A stretch of 64,000 bases of DNA from JAYODZ01 sp965662735 (GTDB lineage: Bacteria > Pseudomonadota > Alphaproteobacteria > RS24): NCBI GenBank assembly GCA_965662735.1, contig CBFIIU010000010.1, forward strand, positions 11,675 through 75,674, given 5' to 3'. Under the pieces are notes generated by a model. That model saw only the letters and a program-made list of their open reading frames with translations, was not told the DNA's origin and did not search any database. This document shows positions 16,820 through 26,531 of this stretch, one piece after another (position 1 is the first letter of the stretch; each line of letters begins with the position of its first letter). Position numbers and translations under genes: made by a program.

Positions 16820-18214
16820 ATGATGAAATTAATGCATAAGCAAAGCCTTTTTGTAACGATGATGGCCTGCGGAATTTCCGTTTCGGCATTGGCTCAAGAA
16901 GCACCCCAGGAGACGGGGGAGGGGCTAAGCCGTCAAGCGAGTGAGATTATTGCGGCAACCTCTGACGATAATGAAAAACGGAGCTTACTCGAAACATTGG
17001 GTTTTGCTTTGGCCAATAACTCTGAATTGGCAGCAGCCAAGTCGGAGTATTTAGCGGTTCATCGGAAACAATTCGTCTCGCTGTCGACCATGCTGCCGCA
17101 GGTGAGTGCCTTTGCACGCTATAATTATCACAAAATTGGCGAGCAAGATCCGGGCTTCGATTATGACGAATATGATGATGATGCTTTTGGGCTGTCTGTT
17201 TCATATGACGTTTTTACCAGTGGTAAAAACTTAAACGCTTATCGCAGCGCCCGCGCGGACGTTCGAAAACAAAATCAAGACCGTTTGGCTGTTGAGCAGA
17301 ACGTTTTGCTGGACGCGATTACCTCTCATTTTGATGTCGTGCGCGATGAAGCGGTTTATCAATTAAATGAGAAGAATGTCGATATTTTATCGCAGCAATT
17401 ACAGGCCGTAAAAGATCGTTTTGAGGTGGGCGTTGTCACCCGAACCGATGTCGCGCAATCCGAGGCCCGTCTTGCCGCAGCGCGATCGGAACTCATTTCC
17501 GCGCAAACCAGTTTGCAAGCCTCGCGCGCTTTTTACCAGCGTACGATCGGCGTCCCCCCTGAAAATTTAGCGGAGCAGGCCAGTTTGCCCAGCTTGCCCC
17601 AAACAATTGATGACGCGTTAGATGTGGGGCGGTCGCGTAATCCATTGCTGAACGCCGCGCGCGAGAATGCACGATCGAGTGCCTTATCGGCCTATAGTGC
17701 CGTGGGTGCGGCCATGCCTCAATTAAAAGTGGCCGGAACCTATACGCGCTATGATGACCAAACGCCGAACCCCGCCCTTGGCAGACTGGAAGAGGGCGAA
17801 ATTTATGAAGTCAGCGCCACCGTGACGGTGCCGTTATTTTCGGGGGGCAAGAATTTGGCAACGGTTCTGGCCGCACGCCATGCGTCAGACGCGCTTGCGA
17901 AATCTGTCCATGCAACGGCCAGTTCAGTCGACGAATCCATTGTTGTGGCGTGGCACCGTAATTTGGCGGCCGGTGCGGTTATTGGGGCTCGCGAGGAACA
18001 GATCAAGGCCTCTCAGATCGCTCTTGAAGGCGTGCGCCTCGAGAATTCTCTAGGCACCCGAACGACATTGGATGTCTTGGACGCTGAGCAAGATTATCTA
18101 GATGCGCGCGTTAATCTTATCCGCGCGCAACGCGATCAGTTTGTATCCGCCTATGGTTTGTTAGCGAGCCTCGGTGAATTAACGGGCGCATTATTTGTTG
18201 CGGAAAACAATTGA
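16820..18214 (+). CDS. tolC: TolC family outer-membrane efflux protein
   Basis: A 464-residue protein with a signal peptide (about 25 residues, ending SALAQE). Two outer-membrane-efflux repeats follow, recognisable by FDVVRDEAVYQLNEKNV with RFEVGVVTRTDVAQSEARL, and later by RLENSLGTRTTLDVLDAEQDYLDARV. The proteins trimerise into a beta-barrel/alpha-barrel channel for type I secretion and drug efflux. GGGGAGA precedes the ATG pair at 16820/16823. It is followed after 41 bases by the DUF2497 gene. Confidence 0.93.
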   Translation: MMKLMHKQSLFVTMMACGISVSALAQEAPQETGEGLSRQASEIIAATSDDNEKRSLLETLGFALANNSELAAAKSEYLAVHRKQFVSLSTMLPQVSAFARYNYHKIGEQDPGFDYDEYDDDAFGLSVSYDVFTSGKNLNAYRSARADVRKQNQDRLAVEQNVLLDAITSHFDVVRDEAVYQLNEKNVDILSQQLQAVKDRFEVGVVTRTDVAQSEARLAAARSELISAQTSLQASRAFYQRTIGVPPENLAEQASLPSLPQTIDDALDVGRSRNPLLNAARENARSSALSAYSAVGAAMPQLKVAGTYTRYDDQTPNPALGRLEEGEIYEVSATVTVPLFSGGKNLATVLAARHASDALAKSVHATASSVDESIVVAWHRNLAAGAVIGAREEQIKASQIALEGVRLENSLGTRTTLDVLDAEQDYLDARVNLIRAQRDQFVSAYGLLASLGELTGALFVAENN

Positions 18215-18255
18215 ATGAGTAGCGCTCATCTCGCGAATAACGTTAGACTTAAGAG

Positions 18256-18624
18256 ATGAAGATATTTGATCAGCGCCCCGATGAGCAGGTGACTGCGCGC
18301 ATGGAGGAAATCCGTTCCGCGGTGGTCCGCGCTTTGGGCGATCTGGACGGACGATCGCAAGCCACATCGGCTTCGACTGAAGACCCCCGTGCAAGTGGTG
18401 TATCACCACATGCTTCGGGCGAGGCCCATGTCGAGGCCCATGTAACCGACCCCAACCCTGCGCCGGGCGATAAAAAAGTGACTTTGCTGGAGCGCACCAT
18501 TATGGAAACCGTTGAGCCTTTGGTCGCCGCTTGGTTGGATCGCCATCTTCCTCACATCGTCGAGCGCATTGTGCGGGAGGAAGTCGTCCGGATTTCGCGC
18601 CGGAATGACGATCTTTCCCGTTGA
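18256..18624 (+). CDS. DUF2497 / PopZ-like polar organising protein
   Basis: A 122-residue acidic, low-complexity protein with a conserved C-terminus: LLERTIMETVEPLVAAWLDRHLPHIVERIVREEVVRIS. This is the helical oligomerisation and pole-binding tail of PopZ/DUF2497. The family organises the cell pole and anchors the chromosome centromere in alphaproteobacteria. The central region (residues 35-75) is Ala/His/Asp-rich and probably disordered. Its position directly before valS is the usual alphaproteobacterial context. Short length and divergent middle leave the exact role open. Confidence 0.78.
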   Translation: MKIFDQRPDEQVTARMEEIRSAVVRALGDLDGRSQATSASTEDPRASGVSPHASGEAHVEAHVTDPNPAPGDKKVTLLERTIMETVEPLVAAWLDRHLPHIVERIVREEVVRISRRNDDLSR

Positions 18625-18724
18625 CCTGGTTGCTCGATTATCCCCTATCGCGACGCCGCGTCGTGCACTGGCAGTGCTTGATTGGTCGCGAAAGCTGTTG
18701 TAGATCCTGACGCCGAGGCTTTTT

Positions 18725-21409
18725 ATGTCAGACCAGTCACTTAATAAAACCTATGACCCCGCAGAGATTGAAGCCCGCTTATATGCGGCGTGGGAAAACT
18801 CGGGCTGTTTCAAATCCGGCCAGAAACCCGATGCGGAGCCCTATACGATTGTTATTCCGCCCCCCAATGTAACCGGCAGTTTGCACATGGGGCATGCGCT
18901 CAATAATACATTGCAAGATATTCTATGCCGCTTCGAGCGGATGCGCGGGCGTGATGTGTTGTGGCAACCCGGCACAGATCATGCGGGCATTGCCACGCAA
19001 ATGGTTGTCGAACGCCAGCTTTCGAGCATGGGCGCGCCATCGCGGCAAGAAATGGGGCGTGATGCGTTTATCGAACGCGTTTGGCAGTGGAAAGAAGAGA
19101 GCGGATCAACCATCACCCATCAATTGCGCCGCCTAGGAGCGTCGTGTGATTGGGAGCGCGAGCGCTTTACGATGGATGAAGGCTTGTCCGAAGCGGTTAC
19201 TAATATTTTTGTATCGCTCTACCAAGCGGGGCTGATCTATAAAGACAAGCGTCTCGTCAATTGGGATCCGGGTCTCCTCACTGCTATTTCTGATCTCGAG
19301 GTGGTTCCCAAAGAAGTGGCTGGGCATCTTTGGCATTTTTCCTATCCATTGGCCGATGGCTCCGGCCAGATCACGGTCGCGACGACGCGTCCCGAGACCA
19401 TGCTCGGCGATACAGGTGTCGCCGTTCACCCCGAGGATCCACGATATGCAGATCTGATCGGGAAAATGGTAAAATTGCCGATTGTTGGTCGCGAAATTCC
19501 CATTGTGGCGGATAGCTATGCTGATCCGGAACAGGGATCTGGCGCTGTGAAAATTACGCCGGCGCATGACTTTAATGATTTTGAGGTGGGGAAACGCTGT
19601 GGGCTCGCCGCCATCAATATGCTGGATCGGCATGGCTGCGTGGATTTATCCGATCCCGCATTTGACACCATGCCCAATAAGGAGGCGTGGCACGGGCTGG
19701 ACCGCACGCAAGCGCGTGATCGCGTGGTTGAAACGCTCCAAGAATTAGGGCTGTTGGTGAAAATCGACGATCACACCCATATGGTTCCGTATGGCGATCG
19801 TTCGGATAAGGTTATTGAGCCTTGGCTGACAGACCAATGGTATGTCGACGCGGCAACGCTCGCCAAGCCGGCCATTGAGGCTGTTGAGACAGGACGCACG
19901 ACATTCGTTCCCGAGAACTGGGCAAAAACTTATTTTGAATGGATGCGTAATATTCAACCGTGGTGTATCTCGCGTCAATTATGGTGGGGTCACCAGATTC
20001 CAGCTTGGTATGGCGAGGACGGCACTGTTTTTGTAGCGGTAGACGAGGCGGGTGCGTTGGCGCAAGCCGAACAGCATTATGGGCACCCGGTGACGCTGAG
20101 CCGCGACCCTGATGTATTGGATACTTGGTTTTCGTCGCAATTGTGGCCGTTTTCAACGCTTGGATGGCCCCAAAATCAAGATGAGGCGCTGGCGCGATAT
20201 TATCCCACTGATGTGCTGGTGACGGGTTTTGATATTATTTTCTTTTGGGTCGCCCGCATGATGATGGCCGGCCTGTTTGTGATGGATGAGGTTCCGTTTA
20301 AGACTGTCTATATTCACGCTTTGGTGCGCGATGAAAAAGGCGCCAAAATGTCGAAGTCGAAAGGCAATGTGATCGACCCGCTCGATATTATCGAGCGGTT
20401 TGGTGCTGACTCTTTGCGGTTTACCCTCACAGCCCAAGCGGCCATGGGACGAGACGTCAAATTGTCAGAAGCGCGCATTGAAGGCTACCGCAATTTTGGA
20501 ACAAAATTATGGAATGCGGCTCGGTTTTGCGAGATGAATGGCTGTTTTGAGGTTCGGGAATTTGATCCCGCCTCAGCTCAATTACCTTTGGTGAAATGGC
20601 TGGTGGGTGAGGTGGTGCGTGCTCAAAATGATGTCACGCGGTCGCTCGAAAATTTCCGTTTTAATGATGCCGCCCATGCCATTTATCATTTTATTTGGCA
20701 CAGCTTTTGTGACTGGTTTGTCGAGTTGGCTAAGCCTGCTTTGCAAGGGGATCGTGCAACCGCGGATGAAGTGCGCGGGGCCGCGCGCTGGGGCTTAGGG
20801 CAGGCGCTGAAACTTTTACATCCGATTATGCCGTTCGTGACCGATGAGCTTTGGCAAAAAACGGGGATCGGCGCGGATCACATTATGCGCGGTGACTGGC
20901 CGAGCTTCGACCTTTCATTGATCGATGAAAAAGCAGATGAGCAGTTGAACTGGGTGATCGGCCTGATTACGGAAATTCGTTCCATTCGAGCAGAGATGAA
21001 CTTACCGGCGAGTGCGAAGCTCAATATTACGGCGATTGATCCCGCGCCGCATGTGTCCGACTATATCGCTACCCAGCGCGACTTGGTGCTACGATTGGCG
21101 CGTCTTGAGAACCTCTCCGTGGGCTCGGATATTCCCGAGGGGTCTGTGCAATTTGTTTATGCAGGACAGAGTTTTGCGTTGCCTTTGGCCGGTGTCATTG
21201 ACCTCGCGGCAGAGCGTCAACGCTTGGTGCGGGATATTGAAAAATCGGAAGTGGAGTGTCGGAAGCTTAAGGGCAAGTTGTCGAATGAGGGCTTTTTGAG
21301 CAAAGCCCCCGAGGCGGTGGTTGCAGAAAATCAAGAGCGCCTTGCCGAGGCGGAGGCTTTGGTGGCTAAGTTGCACACGGCGCTCGCACGATTATCTGAT
21401 TTGCAGTAA
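18725..21409 (+). CDS. valS: Valyl-tRNA synthetase
   Basis: An 894-residue class I aminoacyl-tRNA synthetase. The HIGH-type motif HMGH is at residues 54-57 after PPPNVTGSL. The editing (CP1) domain contains TTRPETMLGDTGVAVHP. The KMSKS motif is at about residue 541 in GAKMSKSKGNV. An anticodon-binding domain and a C-terminal coiled-coil (residues about 825-890, AAERQRLVRDIEKSEVEC) complete the protein. It charges tRNA-Val and hydrolyses mischarged Thr. About 100 bases separate it from the PopZ-like gene. Its stop is convergent with the TSUP gene. Confidence 0.97.
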   Translation: MSDQSLNKTYDPAEIEARLYAAWENSGCFKSGQKPDAEPYTIVIPPPNVTGSLHMGHALNNTLQDILCRFERMRGRDVLWQPGTDHAGIATQMVVERQLSSMGAPSRQEMGRDAFIERVWQWKEESGSTITHQLRRLGASCDWERERFTMDEGLSEAVTNIFVSLYQAGLIYKDKRLVNWDPGLLTAISDLEVVPKEVAGHLWHFSYPLADGSGQITVATTRPETMLGDTGVAVHPEDPRYADLIGKMVKLPIVGREIPIVADSYADPEQGSGAVKITPAHDFNDFEVGKRCGLAAINMLDRHGCVDLSDPAFDTMPNKEAWHGLDRTQARDRVVETLQELGLLVKIDDHTHMVPYGDRSDKVIEPWLTDQWYVDAATLAKPAIEAVETGRTTFVPENWAKTYFEWMRNIQPWCISRQLWWGHQIPAWYGEDGTVFVAVDEAGALAQAEQHYGHPVTLSRDPDVLDTWFSSQLWPFSTLGWPQNQDEALARYYPTDVLVTGFDIIFFWVARMMMAGLFVMDEVPFKTVYIHALVRDEKGAKMSKSKGNVIDPLDIIERFGADSLRFTLTAQAAMGRDVKLSEARIEGYRNFGTKLWNAARFCEMNGCFEVREFDPASAQLPLVKWLVGEVVRAQNDVTRSLENFRFNDAAHAIYHFIWHSFCDWFVELAKPALQGDRATADEVRGAARWGLGQALKLLHPIMPFVTDELWQKTGIGADHIMRGDWPSFDLSLIDEKADEQLNWVIGLITEIRSIRAEMNLPASAKLNITAIDPAPHVSDYIATQRDLVLRLARLENLSVGSDIPEGSVQFVYAGQSFALPLAGVIDLAAERQRLVRDIEKSEVECRKLKGKLSNEGFLSKAPEAVVAENQERLAEAEALVAKLHTALARLSDLQ

Positions 21410-21418
21410 GGCCATCTC

Positions 21419-22156
21419 TTAAACTACCAAGCTGTTAAAAAATAAAGGCAGGGTGACCCCTAGGCAAATCGCCAGAATAATCGGTTTCAAAAACCGGGGC
21501 GGCAGGGACATGGTAGAGCGGGCTCCCAAATCGCCGCCCAGCGCCAGACCGAGCATCAAGATCAGACAGATCCGCCAATTAATCAGATCCGCTTGAATGA
21601 GAATGATCGATGCCGCGCCGGCATTCGCCAATGAGATGAGCAACTTCAACGCCGTTAGGCGCACGAGGTCGAGCTGCGGCGTGATTTGGCTCAAACAGGC
21701 CAATAAAATAATGCCTAAACCAGCCTGAAAATAGCCGCCATAAACAGACGCGATCAACAGCAAAGGCATTGCAAGCGGCGCCAAGCGCACCGACCAGTGC
21801 TCGGTTTTGGCGCTCACCGCAAATAGAGCCGTTGCGCCCAATAGAAGATAGGGGACGATTTCTCTAAACACACCCTCCGGCGTTAAGCGCAAGGCGAAGG
21901 CGCCCGCAACGCCCCCGATCACGGCATAGCCCAGATATGGCAGTGCTTCACGCACCGAGATTTCGTGCCTCAATCGATACACGCCAACGCCATAGCCCAT
22001 CATGGCCGCTAATGTATTCGTGCTGTTGGCAATGAGCGGCGGGACGCCGCTTGCCGCGAGCACGGCAATGGTGACGGTGCTGCCGCCTCCCGCAAGGCTA
22101 TTCATGAGCCCGCCAATTAGCCCTGCCAAAAAAATAATGAGATCCGTTGGTTCCAT
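21419..22156 (-). CDS. TSUP (TauE/SafE) family permease
   Basis: A 245-residue protein with about seven to eight predicted hydrophobic segments and the family signatures FLAGLIGGLMNSLAGGGS at the N-terminus and GYFQAGLGIILLA in the second half. The family exports or imports sulfite, sulfonate or other sulfur-containing anions. The substrate here is not determined. The stop codon lies ten bases from the convergent valS stop. The gene is divergent from ilvD across 113 bases. Confidence 0.82.
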   Translation of the reverse strand: MEPTDLIIFLAGLIGGLMNSLAGGGSTVTIAVLAASGVPPLIANSTNTLAAMMGYGVGVYRLRHEISVREALPYLGYAVIGGVAGAFALRLTPEGVFREIVPYLLLGATALFAVSAKTEHWSVRLAPLAMPLLLIASVYGGYFQAGLGIILLACLSQITPQLDLVRLTALKLLISLANAGAASIILIQADLINWRICLILMLGLALGGDLGARSTMSLPPRFLKPIILAICLGVTLPLFFNSLVV

Positions 22157-22269
22157 GGTCGATATGCTCTGTTTGGGGGAGAGCTTAAGCGATTTTTTGA
22201 TGGATAAAAACTCGCGATCAAACTGTGCTTATGCTACATACGGTCAAATTTCTATCAGAGGACTGATCA

Positions 22270-23988
22270 ATGAGCCGTTTTGATAAATCTAAACTTCCAA
22301 GTCGCTATGTGAGTGTTGGGCCCGAGCGGGCACCTCATCGGTCTTACTATTATGCCATGGGCATGACCGAAGCTGAAATTCAACAACCGTTTGTGGGGGT
22401 TGTCTCATGCTGGAATGAGGCCGCGCCATGTAATATTGCTCTGATGCGTCAGGCTCAGGCAGTCAAGCTGGGTGTGAAAGCCGCCGAGGGCACTCCGCGC
22501 GAGTTTTGCACGATTACAGTGACAGATGGTATTGCCATGGGACATGAGGGCATGAAATCGTCCTTAGTGTCGCGCGACGTCATTGCGGATAGTGTAGAGC
22601 TGACCATGCGGGGGCATTGCTATGATGCGCTGGTCGGCCTTGCCGGATGTGATAAGTCTTTACCCGGCTTAATGATGGCGATGGTGCGTCTCAATGTGCC
22701 GAGTGTATTTATGTATGGTGGCTCCATTATGCCTGGTGAATTCAAGGGCAAAGACGTCACCGTGATGGATGTTTTTGAAGCTGTGGGCCAACATGCGGCC
22801 GGTAACTTGCCCGACGATGAACTGCACGCGTTGGAATGTGTTGCCTGCCCAAGTGCGGGCGCCTGCGGTGGTCAATTCACCGCCAATACAATGGCCTGCG
22901 TCTCCGAGGCCATTGGTCTTGCCTTGCCCAACTCGGCCGGCGCACCTGCGCCTTATGAGAGCCGCGATGCCTATGCCGAAGCGTCGGGGCGGGCGGTGAT
23001 GGATTTAATTGCGAAAAATATTCGCCCCCGCGATATTGTCACGCGCAAATCTCTTGAAAATGCGGCTGTGGTCGTGGCGGCAACCGGAGGCTCGACAAAT
23101 GGGGGGCTTCACCTGCCGGCGATCGCGCATGAAGCGGGTATCGATTTTGATCTGATGGAAGTGGCGGAGGTGTTTAAGCGCACTCCTTACATCGCGGATT
23201 TAAAACCGGGCGGCCAGTATGTTGCCAAAGACATGTATGAGGCAGGGGGTGTGCCCATGCTGCTCAAAACTTTGCTCGATGGTGGCTATTTGCACGGAGA
23301 CTGTTTAACCGTCACGGGACAATCATTGGCCGATAATTTGGCAGACATCACATTTAATCCTGATCAAAAAGTCATTTATCCCGTTACCAATCCGCTCTCG
23401 CCCACGGGCGGTGTTGTGGGGTTAACGGGCTCCTTGGCGCCGGATGGCGCGATTGTGAAAGTCGCGGGCATGACGCGCTTGCGCTTCGAGGGCAAAGCCC
23501 GCTGTTTTGATCGCGAGGAAGATGCCTTTGCCGCTGTTGAGGCCGGAAATTATCAAGAAGGCGAAGTTTTGGTCATTCGCTATGAAGGGCCAAAAGGCGG
23601 CCCTGGCATGCGGGAAATGCTGTCAACAACCGCAGCCATATACGGGCAGGGCAATGGCGATAAAGTTGCGCTGATCACCGATGGCCGTTTTTCGGGCGCC
23701 ACGCGCGGCTTTTGCATTGGCCATGTTGGCCCGGAAGCCGCCGAAGGTGGGCCGATCGCCTTAATTGAAGATGGCGACACCATCATTATCGATGCTGAAA
23801 AGGGAACGCTTGACCTGATGGTTGATGCGGATGAGCTGGCGCGACGTCGTGCCAATTGGCGTCCGCGTGAGACGGATTTCGCCAGTGGTACATTGTGGAA
23901 ATATGCCCAAACAGTTGGCCCGGCACGCAATGGCGCCGTCACTCACCCAGGTGGAAAAAAAGAAAAGCGAGCTTACGCGGATATTTAG
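22270..23988 (+). CDS. ilvD: Dihydroxy-acid dehydratase
   Basis: A 572-residue IlvD/Edd family enzyme. Candidate Fe-S ligands are Cys54 (APCNIAL), the Cys of AGCDKSLPG at about residue 126 and the Cys of GACGGQFTANTM at about residue 198. DGRFSGATRGFCIGHVGPEA near the C-terminus is the substrate/Mg site. It dehydrates dihydroxy-isovalerate and -methylvalerate in Val/Ile biosynthesis. Length and motifs are complete. A relative acting on sugar acids in the same superfamily cannot be formally excluded. Confidence 0.92.
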   Translation: MSRFDKSKLPSRYVSVGPERAPHRSYYYAMGMTEAEIQQPFVGVVSCWNEAAPCNIALMRQAQAVKLGVKAAEGTPREFCTITVTDGIAMGHEGMKSSLVSRDVIADSVELTMRGHCYDALVGLAGCDKSLPGLMMAMVRLNVPSVFMYGGSIMPGEFKGKDVTVMDVFEAVGQHAAGNLPDDELHALECVACPSAGACGGQFTANTMACVSEAIGLALPNSAGAPAPYESRDAYAEASGRAVMDLIAKNIRPRDIVTRKSLENAAVVVAATGGSTNGGLHLPAIAHEAGIDFDLMEVAEVFKRTPYIADLKPGGQYVAKDMYEAGGVPMLLKTLLDGGYLHGDCLTVTGQSLADNLADITFNPDQKVIYPVTNPLSPTGGVVGLTGSLAPDGAIVKVAGMTRLRFEGKARCFDREEDAFAAVEAGNYQEGEVLVIRYEGPKGGPGMREMLSTTAAIYGQGNGDKVALITDGRFSGATRGFCIGHVGPEAAEGGPIALIEDGDTIIIDAEKGTLDLMVDADELARRRANWRPRETDFASGTLWKYAQTVGPARNGAVTHPGGKKEKRAYADI

Positions 23989-24010
23989 ACAAATATTCTA
24001 GCGTAAAAAA

Positions 24011-24817
24011 TCATATTCCTGTCCCATCCACCTTCAGGCGGATGGCGATGGGTGTGTGGTCGGACGGGCGCTCTTGGGCGCGGACTTCTTTGTGAATTTC
24101 AACGTCTGCCAAAAGGTCGGCTGCGAGCGGGCTGAGTAGATGGTGGTCGATGCGAATGCCCTTGTTTTTGGGAAAAGCACCGCCTTGATAATCCCAAAAC
24201 GTATAGCCATCGGGGCCGGGGTTATGTTTCAGCTCGTACGCATCGGCATAGCCTAGATTATGAATGCGTCGAAAAGCCTGACGACTTTCTAGGCGAAATA
24301 AGGCGTCTTCGGCCCACGCGGCCGGGTCGTAGCAATCCTCTGGAGAGGGAATAATATTATAATCGCCGCTCAGAACCGTTGCTTCCTCCAGGTCCAGCAG
24401 GCTTTGGGCATGGTGACATAAGGCCTCCATAAACCGCAATTTATATTGATATTTCTCTCCCGTGCCACCTTCAACCGGGTTTCCATTGGGGAGATAAATT
24501 GAGGCCACACGCAGCGGCGTCTCGCCAGCCATAATGAGGGCTTCGATATAGCGACTTTGCTCATCTTCAAAAGAGGGTAGGCCCCGCCGCACATCTTCAA
24601 GCGGGAATCGAGAAATGAGCGCGACGCCATTATAGGTCTTTTGTCCAAAGGTCTCGACCGTGTAGCCGAGATCTTCGATGGCTTCGCGCGGAAACGCTTC
24701 ATCGACGCATTTCAGCTCTTGAAGGCATAAGATGTCGGGTTGATAATCCGTTAAATAGCTAACCACATGGGGCAAGCGGGCCTTAACCGAGTTAACATTC
24801 CAGCTGACAATACGCAC
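24011..24817 (-). CDS. xthA: Exodeoxyribonuclease III
   Basis: A 268-residue EEP-fold nuclease. It begins MRIVSWNVNSVKARLP and carries LCLQELKC (catalytic Glu), SIYLPNGNPVEGG, LSGDYNI and the C-terminal RIDHHLLS and ERPSDHTPI, which supply the Asp/His catalytic set. It acts as an AP endonuclease and 3'-5' exonuclease in base-excision repair. It runs convergent to ilvD (23 bases apart). The erpA-like gene is upstream with a 6-base gap, so they are probably one transcript. Confidence 0.93.
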   Translation of the reverse strand: MRIVSWNVNSVKARLPHVVSYLTDYQPDILCLQELKCVDEAFPREAIEDLGYTVETFGQKTYNGVALISRFPLEDVRRGLPSFEDEQSRYIEALIMAGETPLRVASIYLPNGNPVEGGTGEKYQYKLRFMEALCHHAQSLLDLEEATVLSGDYNIIPSPEDCYDPAAWAEDALFRLESRQAFRRIHNLGYADAYELKHNPGPDGYTFWDYQGGAFPKNKGIRIDHHLLSPLAADLLADVEIHKEVRAQERPSDHTPIAIRLKVDGTGI

Positions 24818-24823
24818 AGGAGC

Positions 24824-25150
24824 TTATACAGCGAAGGATGTTCCGCAACCGCAAGCTGCTGTCGCGTTTGGATTATTGATCCGAAAAGAGGAGCCAACCA
24901 GATCATCAACCCAGTCTATTTCAGCGCCAGCCATGTACCCAATAGACATCGGATCAATTAAAATGGTGACATCATCGCGTTCAAAAACGAGATCATCGTC
25001 CATTTTCTGGTCATCAATCGCGAAACTATACTGGAAGCCTGAACAGCCGCCCCCCATAACCGAAATGCGCAACATGGACCCTGCCGTTTCATCGGCAAGG
25101 ATTTTGCGAATGCGGTTGGCCGCGGTTTCACTAATGGTTACAGTGCTCAT
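24824..25150 (-). CDS. erpA: A-type iron-sulfur carrier (ErpA/IscA family)
   Basis: A 108-residue protein of the HesB/IscA family. Cys ligands are in GGGCSGFQY (residue about 34) and in the C-terminal AACGCGTSF pair. VSETAANRIRKIL is the usual N-terminus. It carries or inserts Fe-S clusters. ErpA and IscA are hard to separate by sequence alone, and the symbol is tentative. It precedes xthA by six bases and is divergent from dgt. Confidence 0.85.
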   Translation of the reverse strand: MSTVTISETAANRIRKILADETAGSMLRISVMGGGCSGFQYSFAIDDQKMDDDLVFERDDVTILIDPMSIGYMAGAEIDWVDDLVGSSFRINNPNATAACGCGTSFAV

Positions 25151-25288
25151 AATGTAGAAATAGGTGTTTCTGAGCGCCTTTTCAAGGCGATCCGTAAATG
25201 TTATGCGGAATTCTGTCGAAAACCGGACGTCTTGAAAAAGCGGACACGCCGCCCAAGCTCAAAACGCTCCGCACTGAAAGGATTGATC

Positions 25289-26467
25289 ATGTCTAGAGAC
25301 ATGTCTGTAGCTTCCTACGCCACTGGCCCCTCACGCGGACGTTTGGTGAAAGAGCCAGAAAGTCCGACCCGCTCTCCCTATCAACGCGATCGTGATCGCA
25401 TTGTGCATTCCAGCGCGTTTCGTCGATTGAAACATAAAACACAAGTTTTTGTCGCGCATGTTGGCGACAGTTACCGAACCCGCTTGACCCATTCTCTTGA
25501 GGTCGCCCAAATTGCGCGTTCCGTGGCCCGCGAATTATCGCTCGATGAGGATTTGGCTGAAATGCTGGCTCTCGCGCATGATTTGGGGCACACGCCCTTT
25601 GGGCATGCCGGTGAGGATGCCTTACATGCGGTGATGGCGCCGTTTGGTGGTTTCGACCATAATGCGCAAACCTTGCGCATCGTGACGGCGCTCGAGGAAC
25701 GATATATTGCGTTTGACGGCCTCAATCTCACCTGGGAGAGCTTGGAAGGCATTGTAAAGCATAATGGCCCATTGATCACGCCGAGCCGAGATTTGGCGTC
25801 GCTGCCTTATGCCATTCAAGCCTACGCAGATCATCAAGACCTTGAATTGGATGGCTTTCCAGGACCAGAAGCACAAGTCGCCGCGCTGGCCGATGATATC
25901 GCTTATAATAACCATGATATTGATGATGGATTGCGGGCCGGTCTTTTGTCCCTCGAGGAAGTATCGGGCTTACCAATTATTGGCGATATTATCCAAAAAC
26001 TGCGGCAAGAGCATGGCTCGGTCTCGCAAAAACGGCTTCGTCACGAGGCTATTCGCCGGATGATTTCTATCATGATTGCCGATTTGGTGTCGGAGACACG
26101 CCGTCGGCTGGCCATTCATAAACCCGAAACCGTCGAGGATATTAGAGGGCTCACCGAACCGATTGTATCTTTTTCCAGTGAGCTGAATGAGCAGAATTTA
26201 ATCATAAAAACTTTTCTGCGCGATCGGATGTATCGTCATTATACGGTTAATCGGTCGATGAGTAAGGCGCGGCGTTTGGTTCAACGCATCTTCACCCTGT
26301 TCTTGGAAGAGCCGAGCCTCATGCCCAGCGAATGGGCGGAAAAAGCAGTGGGGCAGCCCGATGACGCTCGCGCCCGCCATATTGCCGACTATGTTGCGGG
26401 AATGACAGACCGTTTTGCGATAGCCGAATATCGTCGGTTATTTGATATTGTGGACGAATTGGCCTAG
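25289..26467 (+). CDS. dgt: Deoxyguanosinetriphosphate triphosphohydrolase-like protein
   Basis: A 392-residue HD-domain dNTPase of the Dgt class. HD ligands are in RLTHSLEVAQIAR and LALAHDLGHTPFGHAGEDAL, with DIAYNNHDIDDGLR further on. It hydrolyses dNTPs to nucleosides and triphosphate. I chose the ATG at 25289 because GAAAGGA at 25276-25282 lies six bases upstream; an extension to 25232 adds a basic, unlike-family stretch. It is followed by argS, a frequent alphaproteobacterial arrangement. Confidence 0.9.
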   Translation: MSRDMSVASYATGPSRGRLVKEPESPTRSPYQRDRDRIVHSSAFRRLKHKTQVFVAHVGDSYRTRLTHSLEVAQIARSVARELSLDEDLAEMLALAHDLGHTPFGHAGEDALHAVMAPFGGFDHNAQTLRIVTALEERYIAFDGLNLTWESLEGIVKHNGPLITPSRDLASLPYAIQAYADHQDLELDGFPGPEAQVAALADDIAYNNHDIDDGLRAGLLSLEEVSGLPIIGDIIQKLRQEHGSVSQKRLRHEAIRRMISIMIADLVSETRRRLAIHKPETVEDIRGLTEPIVSFSSELNEQNLIIKTFLRDRMYRHYTVNRSMSKARRLVQRIFTLFLEEPSLMPSEWAEKAVGQPDDARARHIADYVAGMTDRFAIAEYRRLFDIVDELA

Positions 26468-26531
26468 GCGCTGTGGTCTATGGTGTGGTCTATGGCGCAG
26501 ATGCGTGCCTTATTTCATGTGTGAGTGATCG